From positions 1,426,001 through 1,490,000 of the forward strand of contig CAWGLW010000006.1 of NCBI GenBank assembly GCA_963823525.1: a stretch of 64,000 nucleotides of DNA, read 5' to 3'. The notes beneath the pieces were generated by a model that was not told the DNA's origin, did not search any database, and worked only from the letters and a program-made list of their open reading frames with translations. Made by a program: the position numbers and the translations under genes. Positions 41,477-50,200 of the stretch are shown piece by piece (position 1 is the stretch's first letter; each line of letters starts with the position of its first letter). This stretch comes from CAWGLW01 sp963823525. GTDB taxonomy: Bacteria > Pseudomonadota > Gammaproteobacteria > Steroidobacterales > Steroidobacteraceae.

Positions 41477-43306
41477 CTAATAATTCGCGGCGGCAGCGTC
41501 GGGGATATTCGCGAGCACGCCTTCGACGATGTCTGCCGAACAGATGGGCAGACCGCTGTAGTGCAGGATCGAGTGCAGCTTCGACTTCTCCACCGCTGTC
41601 TCGAGCGTCAGCAGCGAGCGCAGCTGCGCATCGCGGTTCTGCTCGATGACGAAAACCTTCGTGTGGTTGGCGAGGAAACGTTCAACCCCGCGGCCGAAAG
41701 GGAACGCCCGGATGCGCATGTAGTCGACTGTAATCCCGCGGCGACGCAGGATATCCATGGCTTCGTGAGCGGCGCCATGACTGCTGCCGATGCTGATCAA
41801 CCCGACCTGGTGATCGCCGGTGCCCTCGATGATCGGCTCCGGCACGAGCGTTGCGGCACGGTGGAACTTGCGTGTCAGCCGATCGAGCACGAGCTTGTAC
41901 TCATCGGCATCTTCTGTGTAACCGCCGTACTGGTTGTGTCCGGATCCGCGTATGAAGTAAGCCCCTTTGGGGCTGACGCCGGGCAGAGTCCGGTACGGAA
42001 TGGCGTCGTCGTCCTTATCGAGGTAGCGATAGAATTTCGGCAGCGCCTCGATTTCTTCCTTGCTCAGCACCTTGCCGCGATCGGGTCGATAGGTATCGTC
42101 CCATTTCAGGTCAGGGCACATCCAGTCGTTCATGCCGATGTCGAGGTCCGACATCACGAACACCGGCGTCTGCAGGCGCTCGGCGAGGTCAAATGCCTTG
42201 GCCGCAAAGTAAAAGCACTCTTCCGGGTCCGCCGGAAACAGCAGCACGTGACGGGTATCGCCGTGCGAGGCGTACGCGCAGAGCATCAGGTCGGCCTGCT
42301 GGGTGCGGGTCGGCATCCCGGTAGAGGGGCCGACGCGCTGCACGTCGAACAGGACCGCCGGAATCTCGGCGTAGTAAGCGAGACCGATGAACTCACTCAT
42401 CAGCGAGATGCCGGGTCCGGAGGTTGGCGTAAATGCGCGTGCGCCGTTCCACGAAGCCCCCAGCACCATACCGATCGCTGACAGCTCGTCCTCGGCCTGG
42501 ATGACCGCGAAATTATTCTTGCCGGTTTCCGGGTCGACGCGCCACTTCGAGCAGAAGCCCTTGAACGCATCCATCAGGGACGTGGACGGCGTGATCGGGT
42601 ACCAGGCGCCGATCGTTGCGCCGGCGAAAACGCAGCCCAGCGCAGCGGCCGTATTGCCATCGATCATGATGTGCCCGGCGGTCTTGTCCATCCGTTCGAG
42701 TCGCAGCGGCAACGGGCAGGGCAGGTGCTCTTTCGCGTAGTCGTAACCGAGCTGGACCGCCCGCATGTTGGAGTCGACCAGGGCCGGCTTCTTTGCATAG
42801 CTTTCGTTCAGCAGCTGCCGGATGATGTCAAGTTCCAGGTCGAGCAGCGCAGCCAGCACGCCGACATACATGATGTTCTTCATCAGTATCCGGTTGCGCA
42901 CACCGACGAAATTCTCATTGCAGATCCGGGCCAGCGGCACGCCAAGTATCGTGATGTCTTCGCGGCGCAGAACCGTCGATCGCGGCCAGGTCGAGTCGTA
43001 GATCAGATAGCCGCCGGTGGATACGTCGCGGACATCGCGCTGGTAGGTCTCGGCATTCATTGCCACCAGAATATCCACGCGGCCCGATCGCGCCACGTAA
43101 CCATCCCGGGTTATGCGGATTTCATACCAGGTCGGCAGTCCCTGGATGTTCGATGGGAAATAGTTCTTGCCCATCACCGGGACGCCGAGCCGGAAGATCG
43201 CTTTCATCAGCAGGCCATTGGCACTGGCGGAGCCTGTGCCATTGACGTTGGCAAGTTTGATGACGAAGTCGTTCAGGCGCTCTTGCGCTGCTTTGGGCTT
43301 GGCCAT
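41477..43306 (-). CDS. korA: 2-oxoacid:acceptor oxidoreductase gamma-alpha fusion subunit (KorA)
   Basis: 609 aa from the ATG at 43306. The first 190 residues are the gamma-type domain (VNGTGSASANGLLMKAIFRL and GLPTWYEIRITRDGYVARSG), fused to the alpha subunit with GNTAAALGCVFAGATIGAWY, PITPSTSLMDAFKGFCSKW, FTPTSGPGISLMSEFIGLAY and a C-terminal transketolase-like end. The gamma-alpha fusion is typical of KorA. Its first 34 nt overlap the 3' end of the GltD-like gene, so the three proteins are likely made together. Fe-S cysteines are absent here and supplied by the GltD-like partner. Confidence 0.91.
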   Translation of the reverse strand: MAKPKAAQERLNDFVIKLANVNGTGSASANGLLMKAIFRLGVPVMGKNYFPSNIQGLPTWYEIRITRDGYVARSGRVDILVAMNAETYQRDVRDVSTGGYLIYDSTWPRSTVLRREDITILGVPLARICNENFVGVRNRILMKNIMYVGVLAALLDLELDIIRQLLNESYAKKPALVDSNMRAVQLGYDYAKEHLPCPLPLRLERMDKTAGHIMIDGNTAAALGCVFAGATIGAWYPITPSTSLMDAFKGFCSKWRVDPETGKNNFAVIQAEDELSAIGMVLGASWNGARAFTPTSGPGISLMSEFIGLAYYAEIPAVLFDVQRVGPSTGMPTRTQQADLMLCAYASHGDTRHVLLFPADPEECFYFAAKAFDLAERLQTPVFVMSDLDIGMNDWMCPDLKWDDTYRPDRGKVLSKEEIEALPKFYRYLDKDDDAIPYRTLPGVSPKGAYFIRGSGHNQYGGYTEDADEYKLVLDRLTRKFHRAATLVPEPIIEGTGDHQVGLISIGSSHGAAHEAMDILRRRGITVDYMRIRAFPFGRGVERFLANHTKVFVIEQNRDAQLRSLLTLETAVEKSKLHSILHYSGLPICSADIVEGVLANIPDAAAANY

Positions 43307-45084
43307 TTTTGATCGCTGGCATGAGGGATATTGATGGTGGACTTCTGCATGTCCCAGGCGGCCGTCGGGCAGCGCTCGGCGCAAAGTCCGCAGTGCACGC
43401 AAAGATCTTCGTCCTTAACCATGACGCGGCCAGTCTGTTTGAGACGACGCGAGACATACAGCGGCTGGTCGGGATTCCGGCGCGGCGCCTTAAGCCGCGA
43501 GGAGATCTCCGCTTCGGTGCCCGAGTGCGTCATCGTCAGGCAATCGGTCGGGCAGATGTCGATGCAGGCGTCGCACTCGATGCACAGGGGCGCATCGAAC
43601 ACGGTCTGCACATCGCAGTTGAGGCAGCGCTGAACCTCATCGGCCGTCTGCTCGGCATCGAAGCCCAGCTCCACCTCGATATCGATCTGTTTGAACCGTT
43701 GCTTGAGGCTCACGTGCGGAACGATGCGCCGTTCGACCGGGTCGTAGTCGTTCTTGTAAGACCACTCGTGAAGGCCCATCTTGCGGCTCGACAGTTCGAC
43801 CCGGGTCACAGGGCGCCGGTCGATGGAGCGGCCCTGCAGGTAGTTATTGATCGATATGGCTGCCTGGTGACCGTGCTCGACGGCCCAGATGATGTTCTTC
43901 GGGCCAAACGCTGCATCGCCACCGAAAAACACACCCGGCCGGGTGCCCTGGTGAGTCACGGTATCGACAACCGGCACGTGCCAGCGATCGAACTCGATGC
44001 CGAGGCCTTCTTCGATCCATGGAAAGGCGTTTTCCTGGCCAATCGCGAGCACGACATCGTCAGCGGGTAAGAACGCTTCACCCGTGATGTGCTCGCCGAC
44101 GATTCGGCCGTCGGCGTCGAGGTCGTATTCCATCCGATCGAACATCATGCCTGTCAGGCGCCCGTTTTCTACGACAAAGCGCCTGGGGGAATGGTTGACG
44201 ACGATTTCGACGTTCTCGGCTTCGGCGTCTTCGAGTTCCCATTCGGACGCCTTGAAGAAGTTGCGCGGCTTACGGGCCATGACCTTGACGTCAGTCGCGC
44301 CGAGCCTCAGCGAAGATCGACAGCAGTCCATCGCCGTGTTGCCGACGCCGATGATCAGCACGCGCTCACCGATCCTGTCGATGTGGTCGAAGGCGACGGA
44401 TTCCAGCCAGTCGATGCCGATATGGATGTTCGCCGCACCTTCCTCGCGCCCCGGCAACGACAGTTCCTTGCCCTTCGGCGCGCCACTGCCGACAAAGATC
44501 GCATCGAACTCGGCGGAGTCGAGCAATTGCTTCATGCTGTCGATGCGCGAGTTGTAGCGGATCTCGGCGCCCATCCCGGTGATGTAACCGATTTCTTCGG
44601 CCAGCACTTTTTCCGGCAATCGAAAGGCTGGGATGTTGGTGCGCATCAGTCCGCCCGGCTCGCCCCACTGCTCGAAGATCACGACCTCGTAGCCCAGCGG
44701 CAGCAGGTCGTTCGCGACCGTCAGCGAGGCAGGCCCCGCCCCGATGCAGGCGAGCCGTTTGCCGTTCTTCTCCCCCGGTATCGAGGGCAGTCTGGCCGTG
44801 ATGTCGTCCTTGTGATCCGCCGCGACCCGCTTAAGACGGCAGATCGCAACTGGCTTTTCTTCGACCCGGCCGCGGCGGCATGCGGGCTCGCAGGGGCGGT
44901 CGCAGACGCGGCCGAGAATACCCGGGAAGACATTCGACTCGCGGTTGACCATGTAGGCGTCTGAAAAGCGGCCCTGCGCGATCAGGCGAATGTATTCCGG
45001 TACGTCGGTGTGGGCAGGGCAGGCCCACTGGCAGTCCACGACGCGGTGGAAATAGTCCGGCTTGGACGTATCGGTCGACTTCAC
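43273..45084 (-). CDS. GltD-like FAD oxidoreductase with two C-terminal ferredoxin modules (KorC-like)
   Basis: 603 aa. The N-terminal Fe-S domain resembles the glutamate synthase small subunit: CQWACPAHTDVPEYIR and GRVCDRPCEPACRRGR (about 13-95). FAD site CIGAGPASLTVANDLLPLG (about 115-133), NAD(P)H site VLIIGVGNTAMDCCRSSLRL (about 245). Two 4Fe-4S modules close the chain: CIECDACIDICPTDC (about 525) and CVHCGLCAERCPTAAW (about 578). It should carry electrons between the ThDP subunits and NAD(P). A three-subunit 2-oxoglutarate:NADP oxidoreductase with such a partner is known from Azoarcus; I infer the same type here. Confidence 0.9.
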   Translation of the reverse strand: MKSTDTSKPDYFHRVVDCQWACPAHTDVPEYIRLIAQGRFSDAYMVNRESNVFPGILGRVCDRPCEPACRRGRVEEKPVAICRLKRVAADHKDDITARLPSIPGEKNGKRLACIGAGPASLTVANDLLPLGYEVVIFEQWGEPGGLMRTNIPAFRLPEKVLAEEIGYITGMGAEIRYNSRIDSMKQLLDSAEFDAIFVGSGAPKGKELSLPGREEGAANIHIGIDWLESVAFDHIDRIGERVLIIGVGNTAMDCCRSSLRLGATDVKVMARKPRNFFKASEWELEDAEAENVEIVVNHSPRRFVVENGRLTGMMFDRMEYDLDADGRIVGEHITGEAFLPADDVVLAIGQENAFPWIEEGLGIEFDRWHVPVVDTVTHQGTRPGVFFGGDAAFGPKNIIWAVEHGHQAAISINNYLQGRSIDRRPVTRVELSSRKMGLHEWSYKNDYDPVERRIVPHVSLKQRFKQIDIEVELGFDAEQTADEVQRCLNCDVQTVFDAPLCIECDACIDICPTDCLTMTHSGTEAEISSRLKAPRRNPDQPLYVSRRLKQTGRVMVKDEDLCVHCGLCAERCPTAAWDMQKSTINIPHASDQKWPSPKQRKSA

Positions 45085-45412
45085 GGTCGCGCGGCCCCTG
45101 ATCTAAGGTGTTGGGCAGCTTAGCGGTTCTGCGCCGACGCGCAAGCAGATCCGTGTTCGCAATGCAGCACCCGCGGGCTGCTCGCGCGTCCGGGTGGTTG
45201 GTAAGCAGTGGATCGCGCGACGATCGAATCCCCCGGCCGGGCATCAATGCTGCACTGCACCGTCAGCCATGACATTGCGATAACGACCGGATTCTGTGAA
45301 CTGGGCCACAATTCGGCCCGGGCATCCGCTAAGGTTGGACGACGATCCCGCGCAAGAGTCCGAGACGAGACTCGCGCAAACAAGCGAATCAGCGGGATCT
45401 TGGGAGGAAGGG
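45085..45412. other. divergent intergenic region before the pilin-like gene
   Basis: 328 nt between the GltD-like gene (minus) and the secreted protein at 45413 (plus). No supported gene or RNA fold; it should contain both promoters. A very strong ribosome binding site (TGGGAGGAAGGG) lies at its right end. Confidence 0.4.
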
Positions 45413-45847
45413 ATGAAAGCTGCGCTTACAGCAGTCCTGTTCCTGATGCTGCCGGCGCTGGCAGCGGCCGAACAGCAAAGAAGTCAGCTCCGTGTTGCCG
45501 CGCTCGTGCGGCCCCACATCGCATTGTTGGCCGTGGGCGAACCCGCAGGCTTGAACGTCAGCGAGCAGGACCTGCAGCGTGGATACGTCGACGCGCAGGC
45601 TCGATACATCGTCAGCACCAATGATCGCGATGGATTCAGGGTCCGCTTCGCGCCAAGGGTGGGACTGGCCGCAAAGATACTGATCAGCGGTCTTGGCGGG
45701 CGCATCGTCGTGGGCGATCTCGAGGTCGACGTGCTGCAGGCAGCGAATACCGAGGTGCTGGATCTGGCATTCCGATTCAAGCTCGAGCCGGGCCTGGCCG
45801 CCGGAACTTATCCGTGGCCGGTCAGCGTGACCGCGACTGTCGACTAG
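45413..45847 (+). CDS. secreted beta-rich protein, possible pilin-like subunit
   Basis: 144 aa from the ATG at 45413, preceded by GGGAGGAAGG. Signal peptide KAALTAVLFLMLPALAAA. The mature part alternates hydrophobic residues in strands and ends LEPGLAAGTYPWPVSVTATV, a pattern seen in beta-sandwich fimbrial and DUF4402-like subunits. It has no Cys pair. I do not recognise the family. It is convergent with the chaperone-usher operon, 7 nt from its last gene, so it may belong to the same pilus, though it is transcribed separately. Confidence 0.65.
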   Translation: MKAALTAVLFLMLPALAAAEQQRSQLRVAALVRPHIALLAVGEPAGLNVSEQDLQRGYVDAQARYIVSTNDRDGFRVRFAPRVGLAAKILISGLGGRIVVGDLEVDVLQAANTEVLDLAFRFKLEPGLAAGTYPWPVSVTATVD

Positions 45848-45854
45848 CTGGGGG

Positions 45855-46382
45855 CTAGAAGATCAGCGTGACGTAGATCGTGTCGTTGTAGCTGCCCGAA
45901 TTGACGTCCACCTGCGCGGGTATCCGGCCGTAGATCGTGTGGTCCCGGGTGTCCGTGCGGTTGCCCTGGCCGGAGCCGATTCGCATCGAACCGGAACCGA
46001 TACCGGTGCCGTTGCTACCGTCGCCCCAGATGCGCGCTCGTGCCGCGTCGATGAACAGGTTGTACGGCAGCCTGTCACTGCCAGAGAACATCTCGCGCTG
46101 GTTGTAGTCTCCGGAATTTCCCGTCGAGAGCGTCAGCTGGTAGAGCACCAGCTTGTTGGCGCGGCTGCCGCCGGCCCAGTTGCAGGTGACGTCCGCACGA
46201 CCGGTTGAATCATTGGCCTGAGGCGCCGTCGGCTCGTAGGTGCCAAAAGACAGGGTGCCGACGCCGACCCCGCATTCGACGTCCGCGCGCGCCTGGGGTG
46301 CCCGCAGCATCAGCAAGCCAACGAGCACGACCGCGATGGCCGGCAGGTTCCTGCCCCGGGCGCGCGTCATCGGCCGGTCCAT
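45855..46382 (-). CDS. spore coat U (SCPU) domain pilus subunit, likely tip or minor
   Basis: 175 aa from the ATG at 46382 (ATG 46370 also possible). Signal sequence with AIAVVLVGLLMLRAPQARA, then the SCPU beta-sandwich: VECGVGVGTLSFGTYEPTAP, ADVTCNWAGGS, LYQLTLSTGNSGDYNQREM, LPYNLFIDAARARIWGDG and the ending NSGSYNDTIYVTLIF, the classic SCPU C-terminal donor-strand region. Two cysteines fit the conserved disulfide. It is the last gene of the usher operon and overlaps no coding region of the usher, which ends 5 nt before it. Confidence 0.88.
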   Translation of the reverse strand: MDRPMTRARGRNLPAIAVVLVGLLMLRAPQARADVECGVGVGTLSFGTYEPTAPQANDSTGRADVTCNWAGGSRANKLVLYQLTLSTGNSGDYNQREMFSGSDRLPYNLFIDAARARIWGDGSNGTGIGSGSMRIGSGQGNRTDTRDHTIYGRIPAQVDVNSGSYNDTIYVTLIF

Positions 46383-46386
46383 CGAG

Positions 46387-48714
46387 TCATGGCGTGAGAT
46401 TAACAGCCGTGCAGGTGACCGTGCCGAGGTCCGGTACCGGTTCGCGACCCGCCGGTCGTGACAGCCGCGCACGGCAGACGTGGTCCCTCCAGCTCGCTTC
46501 GACTTCGACGTCGGCGGATAAACCCGTGACGTAGATCATGCCGTCGAGCGCGACCGGGAATCTCGCCTCGCCGAAGATCACCTCGGCGCCGGCTGGCACC
46601 GGGCTGCCGTCGGGCAGCACGAGTCGCAGCGTGGCCGCATTGGCCCGCTGGATCGGGAACCGGACCACCGCGCCGCTTCGCCAGGCTGGCGTGAAGGTCA
46701 TCGACTCGTTCTGCAGCGACGCATCAAGCGGGATCTCCCGCGGCCTGAGCGAGATCTTGTTGGCCTCGTAGGCCCGCAGCCCATCGATCAATAAGCGTCC
46801 CTTTTTGTCGGTGCGCCCGATCGGCTGGTTCTCGTGCAGCACAGTGAGTCCCGGATAGCCGTCGAATTCGAGTACCGCAAAACTGCGGTCCAGCCGGCGC
46901 GAGGCAAACAGGCCTGCCGGCGTGAAGGCGAGCCCGCCGATCGCGCCAGCGCGAACGCCGTCACGGTCGTCGCGCCGTGCGTACTCGACGTGGACGGTTC
47001 CAGGCTGGCCCTGCAGGCTGTAGCCGAGCAGTGCATCGCCGTCGGATGCGGCACTGAGCAGGTAGCCGGTCCCGGTGCCGACCGGCAGACTTTTCTGGAG
47101 CGTCGCGCCGACACTGAAGGCGCGCCCGTCGCCGCTCGGCCCATAGCCCGTTGTCACGTTCCCGGTCCGCCGCTGCCCGAGTGATCGCGTCCAGGAGAGG
47201 TAGGCGTCGATGCCCTGGCCCGAGCCGTTCTGCCGGTGGGTAACCGACAGGCTCAGTGAGCCGAGCGTGCCGGGTAAGATCGAGTAGCTCAGTCCGAGGC
47301 TTTTCGAGTCCGGCTCGTTCCAGTAGCTTTCGTAGCCGGCCGCGAGTTGCAGGCTGCCGGATTTGCCGAGATTCAGGCCCAGGCCGCCGAAGCTGCGTGA
47401 GCGCGGCCGGTACTGGAGACGTTCCGAGCCGATACGTGCAAAGTGTTCCGACGTAAACAGGTTGCGCAGGTAGCCGGAGAACCGGCGGCCGCTGCGCTCG
47501 AAGCCCATCCCCGCCAGCCAGCCATCGCCGAGTGATTCACCGCCGCTGGCCAGCGTCGTGGTCAGGATGCCCGCTTTGGCCACCTGCACCGCGAGGTCGA
47601 CGCCGACCGCGGCTGCGCCGTCGGCCTGACCTTCGCCATGGACCTCGGCCGTCAACCGGTCGCTGAAGCCGCGCCGCCAGGTCGCCGAGCCGACCAGCCC
47701 GCCGTAGGCATTACTGCGCAGACCGAAGTCCTCGCGAATCGCGCCGATCCCGAATGAATATTCATCGAGGCCGGCTCTCAGCATTTGCCGTCCCGAGTAA
47801 TAGGGTTGCGAGACGATCTGCTGTCGGCCCAGTGCGTCGGTGATGACCACCTGCATCTCACCGGCGCCGGAGATGGCCGGCACGCCATCGAGCGTGAACG
47901 GCCCGGGTGGCACGTCCGCCTGAGCGATGCGTTGCCCGTTCAGGAATACATCGACGGTCGAGGGCACGAGCGCCTCGCCGCTCGTTCCGAGCAGCGGTGT
48001 GGTCACGAGCCCCGGCTGGGTCGCGAAATTGGTGCCGAACTGGATGCCTCCGAAGCGCACGGACTGGCCCCAGCTCCCCGGGGCGCTGATCGCATCGCCG
48101 ACGCGCAGCGTCTGGATCCGGTCGGGCATGTCACGCACGAACACCGTATCAAGCCGCGTCAAGCCCGTGTGACCGCTGTTCGATCGCGCGGCCAGCGTGC
48201 TGGTCAATACGCCCTGTGGTGAGTAGATGCCGGGCTCCATGAACACGCCCGTGTCCACTTCACCCTGCTGGCTCGTGGCGCTGAGGTCGTAATTGAAGAA
48301 GCCGCCATACCCGACCGCGTCGACCCTTGAATAGCGCAGTGCGTCGAGCTGGGTATGTGTGGGCAGGAAGGCATCCGCCGGTGCAATCACGGCCGCGCTC
48401 TGAGTCTTGTCATCGACATCGATAGCAATGCCGGGTATTGCGTCAAATCGGAAATAGCGCTGGCCGCCAATCTCAACGGTGGCGGTTGCAGGCTCGCGCA
48501 GGCGCAGCCGGGCGAACTCCCCGGCACTGATCAGCAGCGACTGGTCCGGACCTCGCCAGGCAACGACGGTCTGTGTCTGTGCCTGGTCATTCAGCCGCAG
48601 TTCAATGATGGTCTGTTCGTAGTCTTCCGGGCTGACCGAGGCAGTCTGTGCCAGGGCCGGTGCCGTGACCGGGAGCAGGCACAGCGCAAGGGCGAGTGAG
48701 AGCGCGTAGCGCAT
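46387..48714 (-). CDS. fimbrial outer-membrane usher (CsuD/FimD-like)
   Basis: Outer-membrane usher, 775 aa, that assembles and secretes pilus subunits. Signal YALSLALALCLLPVTAPALA. The N-terminal domain precedes a large beta-barrel with many aromatic strands (FFNYDLSATSQQGEVDTGVF, GYESYWNEPDSKSLGLSYS). A plug with VDVFLNGQRIAQADVPPGPF and ALGRQQIVSQPYYSG is family-typical. The C-terminal domains contain GLRAYEANKISLRPREIPLD, common to ushers. Together with the SCPU subunits it forms an archaic (Csu/sigma) chaperone-usher system. It lies 3 nt after the chaperone gene. Confidence 0.94.
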   Translation of the reverse strand: MRYALSLALALCLLPVTAPALAQTASVSPEDYEQTIIELRLNDQAQTQTVVAWRGPDQSLLISAGEFARLRLREPATATVEIGGQRYFRFDAIPGIAIDVDDKTQSAAVIAPADAFLPTHTQLDALRYSRVDAVGYGGFFNYDLSATSQQGEVDTGVFMEPGIYSPQGVLTSTLAARSNSGHTGLTRLDTVFVRDMPDRIQTLRVGDAISAPGSWGQSVRFGGIQFGTNFATQPGLVTTPLLGTSGEALVPSTVDVFLNGQRIAQADVPPGPFTLDGVPAISGAGEMQVVITDALGRQQIVSQPYYSGRQMLRAGLDEYSFGIGAIREDFGLRSNAYGGLVGSATWRRGFSDRLTAEVHGEGQADGAAAVGVDLAVQVAKAGILTTTLASGGESLGDGWLAGMGFERSGRRFSGYLRNLFTSEHFARIGSERLQYRPRSRSFGGLGLNLGKSGSLQLAAGYESYWNEPDSKSLGLSYSILPGTLGSLSLSVTHRQNGSGQGIDAYLSWTRSLGQRRTGNVTTGYGPSGDGRAFSVGATLQKSLPVGTGTGYLLSAASDGDALLGYSLQGQPGTVHVEYARRDDRDGVRAGAIGGLAFTPAGLFASRRLDRSFAVLEFDGYPGLTVLHENQPIGRTDKKGRLLIDGLRAYEANKISLRPREIPLDASLQNESMTFTPAWRSGAVVRFPIQRANAATLRLVLPDGSPVPAGAEVIFGEARFPVALDGMIYVTGLSADVEVEASWRDHVCRARLSRPAGREPVPDLGTVTCTAVNLTP

Positions 48715-48717
48715 GGC

Positions 48718-49446
48718 TCACTCGGGCTGGACCTCGACGCTCGCCGAGATGGGTCCCCCGTCCGAAATGCCCGAGATCTCCAGCTGCGAGCCCGCATCGA
48801 GTGCACCCTCGAGTTCCCAGGAACGGGACTGGCCCGGCAGCAGGTAGGCCATCGCAGGGTTGGCGAGTGTGACGCCCGCGGTCTCATTCAGAGTAATCTG
48901 CCCGATCTGCACGTGGGCGTTGCCGCTGTTCGTCGCGACGAGACTTGCCTTGCGATCGGGCGAGATGACGGCCGACCAGCTCAAGTCAGGCTCAGCGGGT
49001 TGCGCCGGCAAGACGAAAATCGGCAGGCTCATGCGCAGCGCGATTCTGGCGCCGGTAATTCCGGATTCCTCGTCCGGAGGCACTTCCTGGACGATCACCC
49101 GGTAACTCAGTTCGCGCTCGGGATCGACCTCGCGCAGCATCGCCACGCGCAACAGTTGCGAAGCGCCGGGTTCGAGCGTGAACACGGCCGGTGTGGCCAG
49201 TATCTCGCGGGTCTCATCGAGTAACTCGTCGCCGCCTGCCTGTGACCAGGCCATCGGCTGCACCTGCAGAACAACCGGCTTCTCGCCACCGTTGCGGATC
49301 GTCAGCGCGCCGTTCGGTGTGGCCTTGCTCAGTTCAAGGCGCAGCGGCGAGATACTGAAGCTTCCGGCCAGGGTCTCGCCCGGCGGCAGCGAAAACACTG
49401 CCGCCGAAGCGATCCCGATAGCGATTGACTTGAAAAGTCTCACCAC
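48718..49446 (-). CDS. periplasmic fimbrial chaperone
   Basis: 242 aa, PapD-like two-domain immunoglobulin chaperone. Signal peptide KSIAIGIASAAVFSLPPGETLAG. Domain 1 has SFSISPLRLELSKATPNGAL and LTIRNGGEKPVVLQVQPMAW, with the later VFTLEPGASQLLRVAML carrying the typical PG..Q..R element. Domain 2 starts near ARIALRMSLPIFVLP, the interdomain linker motif (RMSLPIFV). It delivers SCPU subunits to the usher gene product downstream, and it lies 5 nt after the major subunit gene. Confidence 0.93.
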   Translation of the reverse strand: MVRLFKSIAIGIASAAVFSLPPGETLAGSFSISPLRLELSKATPNGALTIRNGGEKPVVLQVQPMAWSQAGGDELLDETREILATPAVFTLEPGASQLLRVAMLREVDPERELSYRVIVQEVPPDEESGITGARIALRMSLPIFVLPAQPAEPDLSWSAVISPDRKASLVATNSGNAHVQIGQITLNETAGVTLANPAMAYLLPGQSRSWELEGALDAGSQLEISGISDGGPISASVEVQPE

Positions 49447-49451
49447 GCTTT

Positions 49452-49955
49452 TCAGTAGGTCACGGTCACGTCGATCGTATCGGTGTAGGAACCCTGCGGG
49501 GCGTTCTGATTGGCTGTGTTGTTCGGCAACAGACCGTACACGGGAAAGTTGATCGCCTGAGGAATGCCGAGGCCTTCACCCTGATCAGAGACCACGACGC
49601 CTAACGCCGTGCCGTCTCCCCATGCGACGGTCCGGCCTGCGTTCGTGTACAGGTTGTACTCGAGGGGTTCGCTACCATTCAATAGTTCGCGGCTGTCGGT
49701 GCGGCCTGAACCGCCGTCGTTCAGGGCAATGGTGAACAGTGTTCCGCGGCTGCAGCGAACATCAATATCTGACTCTCCGTTCAAAGCCTGGCTGCCGTCA
49801 TAGGCCCCAAAATCCATGTTCGTGGCGGACACGAAACAGTTCTTGTTGACGTTGGCGCTGACGTTGAACGTGGTGCCTTTCGTGTCGGCCTGAGCCAGTC
49901 CGGCCGCGACCAGCAAAGCACCGGCCGCGATGGGCATCAGAATATTCATACGCAT
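49452..49955 (-). CDS. spore coat U (SCPU) domain protein, likely major pilus subunit
   Basis: 167 aa from the ATG at 49955, with a strong AAGAGGAAG site 5 nt upstream. Signal LMPIAAGALLVAAGLAQA. The mature part has TTFNVSANVNKNCFVSATNM, DFGAYDGSQALNGESDIDVRC with the paired Cys, LEYNLYTNAGRTVAWGDG, and the ending GSYTDTIDVTVTY, which is the donor-strand motif of SCPU subunits. First gene of the operon subunit-chaperone-usher-subunit, so probably the most abundant product. A longer frame to 50105 has no signal peptide at its start and is unlikely. Confidence 0.9.
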   Translation of the reverse strand: MRMNILMPIAAGALLVAAGLAQADTKGTTFNVSANVNKNCFVSATNMDFGAYDGSQALNGESDIDVRCSRGTLFTIALNDGGSGRTDSRELLNGSEPLEYNLYTNAGRTVAWGDGTALGVVVSDQGEGLGIPQAINFPVYGLLPNNTANQNAPQGSYTDTIDVTVTY

Positions 49956-49968
49956 GTGTCTTCCTCTT

Positions 49969-50020
49969 GGTGGTTGAGAATCCTGCACCACCCTCGAAAG
50001 GCTGCTGTTGTTGCCGCAGC
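49969..50020 (-). promoter_or_regulatory. structured leader before the major pilus subunit
   Basis: On the minus strand the leader holds two hairpins in a row: GCTGC/GCAGC (50020-50001) and GGTGGT/ACCACC (49992-49969). The second sits directly before the AAGAGGAAG ribosome binding site of the SCPU gene. It could regulate translation or stabilise the mRNA; I recognise no known riboswitch class. Confidence 0.4.
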
Positions 50021-50200
50021 TCCTCCCGACGGGCGCTGTAGTCCCCGGGACCGCCGTTTCAAACAGACGGAACGACCAGAGGCTACGTGTCGGGAATTCT
50101 TGCAATCAGCCCGCCGCCGCGGCGTGACCGCTGTCGCAGATTCTTATGTCACCTTGCGCTGGAGCTGCGCAGGATGGCGCTGGTTGAGACGGGCGCGTGC

